From contig NZ_JHYG01000005.1 of assembly GCF_000687875.1 (NCBI RefSeq), positions 62,001 through 126,000 of the forward strand: a stretch of 64,000 nt of DNA, given 5' to 3'. The translations under genes and the position numbers were made by a program. This DNA comes from Acidocella facilis ATCC 35904 (lineage in GTDB: Bacteria > Pseudomonadota > Alphaproteobacteria > Acetobacterales > Acetobacteraceae). Within the stretch, counting starts at the first letter, position 1. Every line of letters starts with the position of its first letter. This document shows positions 60,828 to 64,000 of this stretch, in pieces. The notes beneath the pieces are model-generated. The model saw nothing but the letters and a program-made list of their open reading frames with translations, was not told where the DNA came from and made no database searches.

Positions 60828-61855
60828 CAGGCGAAGAGCTTATCCTGGCCTGCGACGACGATGCCCTCTTCGGCGGTGACATGGCCGAGCAGGAAAGGCT
60901 GCTCGCCAGCCTCACGCAGCAGCGCCATCGCGGCCTCGGCATCGCTGACGATCAGCGTCATGCCCACGCCGCAATTGAACACGCGCAGCATCTCTTCCGG
61001 CGCCACCTTCGCGGTCTGCGCCAGGAAGGAGAAGATTTCCGGCATCGCCCAGGGGCCGTTCAGCCTGGCGCCGCAGCCCTTCGGCAGCGCACGCGGCAGA
61101 TTGCCCGGCAGGCCGCCACCGGTGATATGCGCAGCACCTTTCATCAGCCCGGCCTTATGCAGCGCCAGCATCGGCTTCACGTAAATCCGGGTCGGGGTGG
61201 TCAGCAGCTCCGCCGCGCGCTGGCCGAGGATCTGCGAATCCCACCCCAGCCCGGCATCCTGCATGATCCGGCGGACCAGCGAGAAGCCGTTTGAATGCAC
61301 GCCCGAGGAGGGCAGCGCCAGAATCGCATCGCCCGGCGCCACGCCGGCCGGCAGCAGCGCCCCGCGCTCAGCCGCCCCCACGGAGAACCCGGCCAGATCA
61401 TAATCGCCCTTGGCGTACATGCCCGGCATTTCCGCCGTCTCACCGCCCACCAGGGCGCAATCGGCCTGCTTGCAGCCCTCGGCGATGCCGGCGATGATCC
61501 GCTTGGCGGCGTCCACATCCAGCGCCCCGGTGGCGAAATAATCCAGGAAGAACAAAGGTGCCGCGCCCTGCACCACCAGATCATTCACGCACATCGCCAC
61601 CAGATCGATGCCGACATAGTCGTGAATCCCGGTCTCGATGGCGATTTTCAGCTTGGTGCCGACGCCATCGGTGGTGGAGACCAGCACCGGGTCGGTAAAG
61701 CCCGCCGCCTTCAAATCGAACAGCGCGCCGAAGCCACCCAGCCCGCCCATCACGCCGGCACGGGTCGTCGCCTTGGCTAGCGGCTTGATGGCTTCCACCA
61801 GCGCGTCGCCCGCCTCGATATCCACCCCGGCATCCCGGTACGTCACGCTAGTCAT
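60827..61855 (-). CDS. purM: Phosphoribosylformylglycinamidine cyclo-ligase
   Basis: PurM closes the imidazole ring to give aminoimidazole ribonucleotide. The 342-residue protein begins [20 protein letters not shown] and carries [14 protein letters not shown] and [12 protein letters not shown]. purM and purN form a two-gene operon, divergent from the AI-2E permease with a 109-bp gap; I see no clear operator there. Confidence 0.98.
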   Translation of the reverse strand: MTSVTYRDAGVDIEAGDALVEAIKPLAKATTRAGVMGGLGGFGALFDLKAAGFTDPVLVSTTDGVGTKLKIAIETGIHDYVGIDLVAMCVNDLVVQGAAPLFFLDYFATGALDVDAAKRIIAGIAEGCKQADCALVGGETAEMPGMYAKGDYDLAGFSVGAAERGALLPAGVAPGDAILALPSSGVHSNGFSLVRRIMQDAGLGWDSQILGQRAAELLTTPTRIYVKPMLALHKAGLMKGAAHITGGGLPGNLPRALPKGCGARLNGPWAMPEIFSFLAQTAKVAPEEMLRVFNCGVGMTLIVSDAEAAMALLREAGEQPFLLGHVTAEEGIVVAGQDKLFA

Positions 61856-61964
61856 GTCAGCCTCCGATGCGCTAAGCCAGCGCCATGGCGCTGCTTCAAA
61901 ATTCCGGCGAAATCCCGCCGCCTTTCAACACAGCCGGCGGGGCCGCGCAATCTTACCAGGGGGC

Positions 61965-63068
61965 ATGATGTACGAAAACAAGGCCGATATGCAGCGCTAT
62001 AAGCGCGTGCAGTGGCAGCGTCTGGCGCTCTTGGTCGTGGTGATGGCCGCATGCTGGCTCTGCTTCCGGCTTTTCTCCTCGATCCTGCTGCCCTTCGTCG
62101 TCGCCGCCGGACTGGCCTATTTCCTTGATCCCCTGGTGGAACGCCTCGACGATCTCGGCATCAGCCGGCCCTATGGCACGCTGCTGGTGCTGCTGGCCTT
62201 CGGCGTGGCCGTACTTCTGTTCATTCTGCTGCTCTATCCGGTGATCGCGGCGCAGGCTTCATCCTTCATCTCCAACATCCCCACCTATATCCAGACCGTC
62301 CAGGCGGATTTCGCCAGCCTGATGCGCAATCTGCAGCACCGCCTGCCCTATCAGCTGCGCACCAAGCTGCAGGATCTGGCCTCCAACCAGGCCGATACGC
62401 TGGTGACCTATGCCGGCAAGGCCGCCTCCAACATCATCGGCAGCGGTTTCGCGGTGGTGAATGTGCTCACCCTGCTCATCGTCACCCCGGTCGTCACCTT
62501 CTATTTCCTGCGTGACTGGCCGAGCATCATCCGCCATGTCGATAGCTGGCTGCCGCGGCCTTATGAAGGTCTGATCCGCGCCCAGGCGGTGGAGATCAAC
62601 AAGATCCTCTCCGCCTGGATCCGCGGCCAGGCGATCTGCTGCCTCGCCCTGGCCGCCATCTACGCCATCGGCCTCACCGTGATCGGGCTGGATCTCGGGC
62701 TCATCGTCGGGCTCACTGCCGGCATTCTCTCCTTCATCCCCTATGTCGGCACGCTGCTGGGCGGCATCACCGCGATGCTGCTGGCACTCAGCCAGAATCA
62801 GGGCTGGCATGGGGTGATCGCGGTGCTGATCGTCTTCGCCGTCGGCCAGGGGCTGAATGATTATATCATCCAGCCCCGCTTCCTGGGCGACCGGGTCGGC
62901 CTCTCCGCCGTCTGGGTGATCTTCGCCTTGTTCGCCGGGGGCGCCGCGTTCGGCTTCCTCGGCATCATGCTGGCGGTGCCGGTCACCGCCACGCTGGGGG
63001 TCCTCACCCGCTTCTGGCTGCGCCGCTATCTGCTCTCGCCACTTTATCTCGACGCTCCGCCCGAATGA
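61965..63068 (+). CDS. AI-2E family transporter (PerM-like)
   Basis: The 367-residue protein (tandem ATGs at 61965 and 61968) has about seven to eight membrane segments, including AWI-type and GLIVGLTAGILSFIPYVGTL, the family's hallmark region, and the AVWVIFALFAGGAAFGFLGI end. Family members export autoinducer-2 or act as Na+/H+ antiporters or permeases; the name does not prove a substrate. It overlaps the hda gene by four bases, a conserved alphaproteobacterial arrangement. Confidence 0.92.
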   Translation: MMYENKADMQRYKRVQWQRLALLVVVMAACWLCFRLFSSILLPFVVAAGLAYFLDPLVERLDDLGISRPYGTLLVLLAFGVAVLLFILLLYPVIAAQASSFISNIPTYIQTVQADFASLMRNLQHRLPYQLRTKLQDLASNQADTLVTYAGKAASNIIGSGFAVVNVLTLLIVTPVVTFYFLRDWPSIIRHVDSWLPRPYEGLIRAQAVEINKILSAWIRGQAICCLALAAIYAIGLTVIGLDLGLIVGLTAGILSFIPYVGTLLGGITAMLLALSQNQGWHGVIAVLIVFAVGQGLNDYIIQPRFLGDRVGLSAVWVIFALFAGGAAFGFLGIMLAVPVTATLGVLTRFWLRRYLLSPLYLDAPPE

Positions 63069-63724
63069 GGCAACTCGTCCTGCCCTTCGCGGAATTGTCG
63101 CTGCCTTATACGGAGGAGGATTTCTGCCCCGCCCCCTCCAACGCGGCCGCGCGCGAATGGCTGGCCCGGCCGGAAGCCTGGAGTAATGGAAGGCTGGTGC
63201 TGTGGGGCGAGGCCGGCTGCGGCAAAACCCATCTGCTGCATCTCTGGGCGCAGAGCCAAGACGCGCGCATTGTCGATGGCGCCTCGCTGCGCGGCCTCAT
63301 CCGCCCCACCCGCCCGGTGGCGGTGGACGATGCCGATCTCACGCCCGAACCCACCGCCCTGCTGCACCTGCTCAACGCTGCCGCCGAGGACGGGTTGCCG
63401 GTCCTGCTCGCCTCCCGCCCGCCGCCGATCCGCATGGGCTACAAGCTGGCGGACCTGACCAGCCGCTTGCGCGCCTCCGCCAGTGTCGAAATCCGCGCCC
63501 CGGAGGATGAGTTGCTGGAAGCGCTGCTCACCCGCCTGGCCGCCGCTCGCCAGCTCAGCCTGCCCCTACCAGTACGCAACCTGCTGCTCCTGCACCTCCC
63601 CCGCGCGCCCGCCTTTTACCGCGAAGCCATCGCCCGGCTGGATCGGCTGGCGATGGATCGCGGGGCGCGCATCACCCGCCCGATGGCCATGGAAATCCTG
63701 GCGGAGATCGCCTCCGACGCGTAA
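63065..63724 (+). CDS. hda: DnaA-related AAA+ regulator (Hda-like)
   Basis: The 219-residue protein resembles the central AAA+ domain of DnaA without the C-terminal DNA-binding domain, the layout of Hda. Hda stimulates DnaA-ATP hydrolysis to prevent re-initiation of replication. A QLVLPF clamp-binding-type motif is at 3-8, Walker A GEAGCGKT at 48-55 and Walker B DDAD at 88-91. It is co-translated with the permease and followed by ppk. Confidence 0.88.
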   Translation: MRQLVLPFAELSLPYTEEDFCPAPSNAAAREWLARPEAWSNGRLVLWGEAGCGKTHLLHLWAQSQDARIVDGASLRGLIRPTRPVAVDDADLTPEPTALLHLLNAAAEDGLPVLLASRPPPIRMGYKLADLTSRLRASASVEIRAPEDELLEALLTRLAAARQLSLPLPVRNLLLLHLPRAPAFYREAIARLDRLAMDRGARITRPMAMEILAEIASDA

Positions 63725-63746
63725 AGTTTTTACTCAATCATAACAT

Positions 63747-63761
63747 GTCATCTTTGATGAC
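63747..63761 (+). promoter_or_regulatory. Inverted repeat upstream of ppk
   Basis: GTCATC-ttt-GATGAC (6-bp arms) lies 18 to 32 bases before the ppk ATG, next to a TATAAA element at 63767-63772. It could be an operator. No Shine-Dalgarno sequence precedes the ppk start. Confidence 0.35.
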
Positions 63762-63778
63762 CTTGGTATAAATCGGTC

Positions 63779-64000
63779 ATGGACCAGCAGAATCCCCCGC
63801 CTGTCGTTGAAACCGCGCCCGACCATGCGATCGGGCTGCATGACCCCGCCCGCTTCATCAACCGGGAACTCTCCTGGCTGGATTTCAATTTCCGGGTGGT
63901 CTCGGAGGCGCGCAACGCCCGGCACCCGCTGCTTGAGCGGCTGCGCTTCGTCTCCATCAGCGCCTCCAACCTGGATGAGTTCTGCTCCGTCCGCGTCGCC
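63779..64000 (+). CDS. ppk: Polyphosphate kinase (5' end only)
   Basis: The first 74 codons read [20 protein letters not shown], then [20 protein letters not shown] and [20 protein letters not shown], the conserved N-terminal domain of PPK1, which polymerises ATP gamma-phosphate into polyphosphate. The right edge cuts the gene, so the catalytic histidines are not visible. The ATG at 63779 is the only start after the in-frame stop at 63758. Position after hda matches alphaproteobacterial gene order. Confidence 0.93.
   Translation, partial: MDQQNPPPVVETAPDHAIGLHDPARFINRELSWLDFNFRVVSEARNARHPLLERLRFVSISASNLDEFCSVRVA

Overview
This window is a gene-dense, high-G+C (roughly 60-65% by eye) stretch of bacterial chromosome. 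It is almost certainly from an alphaproteobacterium of the Rhodospirillales, and an acidophile-like member of the Acetobacteraceae (Acidocella/Acidiphilium type) is my best guess. The evidence is the LexA box of the alphaproteobacterial form (GTTC-N7-GTTC), the order trpE-trpG-trpD-trpC-moaC-moeA-lexA, a 57-residue proteobacterial aa3-oxidase subunit IV, the purM-purN // AI-2E permease-hda-ppk cluster, and the protein sequences themselves. The genus is inference. I see no rRNA, tRNA, CRISPR, insertion sequence or prophage.

Region 1 (1-21430, minus strand) is the translation and transcription block. In transcription order it reads rplK, rplA, rplJ, rplL, rpoB, rpoC, rpsL, rpsG, tuf, rpsJ, rplC, rplD, rplW, rplB, rpsS, rplV, rpsC, rplP, rpmC, rpsQ, rplN, rplX, rplE, rpsN, rpsH, rplF and rplR (cut by the left edge). 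Two usual members are absent: fusA is not between rpsG and tuf, and secE-nusG (with tRNA-Trp) is not before rplK. Structured gaps precede rplJ, rplL and rpoB, where expression of this operon is normally tuned.

Region 2 (21431-38340) holds pncA, a two-domain cold-shock protein, a DbpA-type DEAD-box helicase, and lexA with its own SOS box. It also holds a tight operon ppiD-trpE-trpG-trpD-trpC-moaC-moeA (tryptophan and molybdopterin synthesis), a tiny membrane protein divergent from tpiA, then secG, pyrG, and a CodA-like deaminase.

Region 3 (38341-53164) carries a small lipoprotein gene, pyrD, a HAD-IIA phosphatase, a short-chain dehydrogenase and comM/yifB. A large two-domain glycosyltransferase with seven N-terminal repeats follows, then bioA and bioB divergent from bioD, the lipid-transport pair mlaF-mlaE, alr and dnaB.

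Region 4 (53165-64000) starts with a Pat-type acyl-CoA-synthetase/acetyltransferase fusion. It is followed by rpsF-rpsR-rplI, cfa with an S49 protease and a GNAT acetyltransferase, a 57-residue cytochrome oxidase subunit IV, purN-purM, and an AI-2E family permease with hda and the start of ppk (cut by the right edge).

Most of the window is core housekeeping DNA. The points that stand out are the broken str and secE-nusG-rplK gene orders, the repeat-bearing glycosyltransferase, the non-canonical residues in the CodA-like and Pat-like proteins, the palindrome pair next to lexA, and short genes easily missed by annotation.
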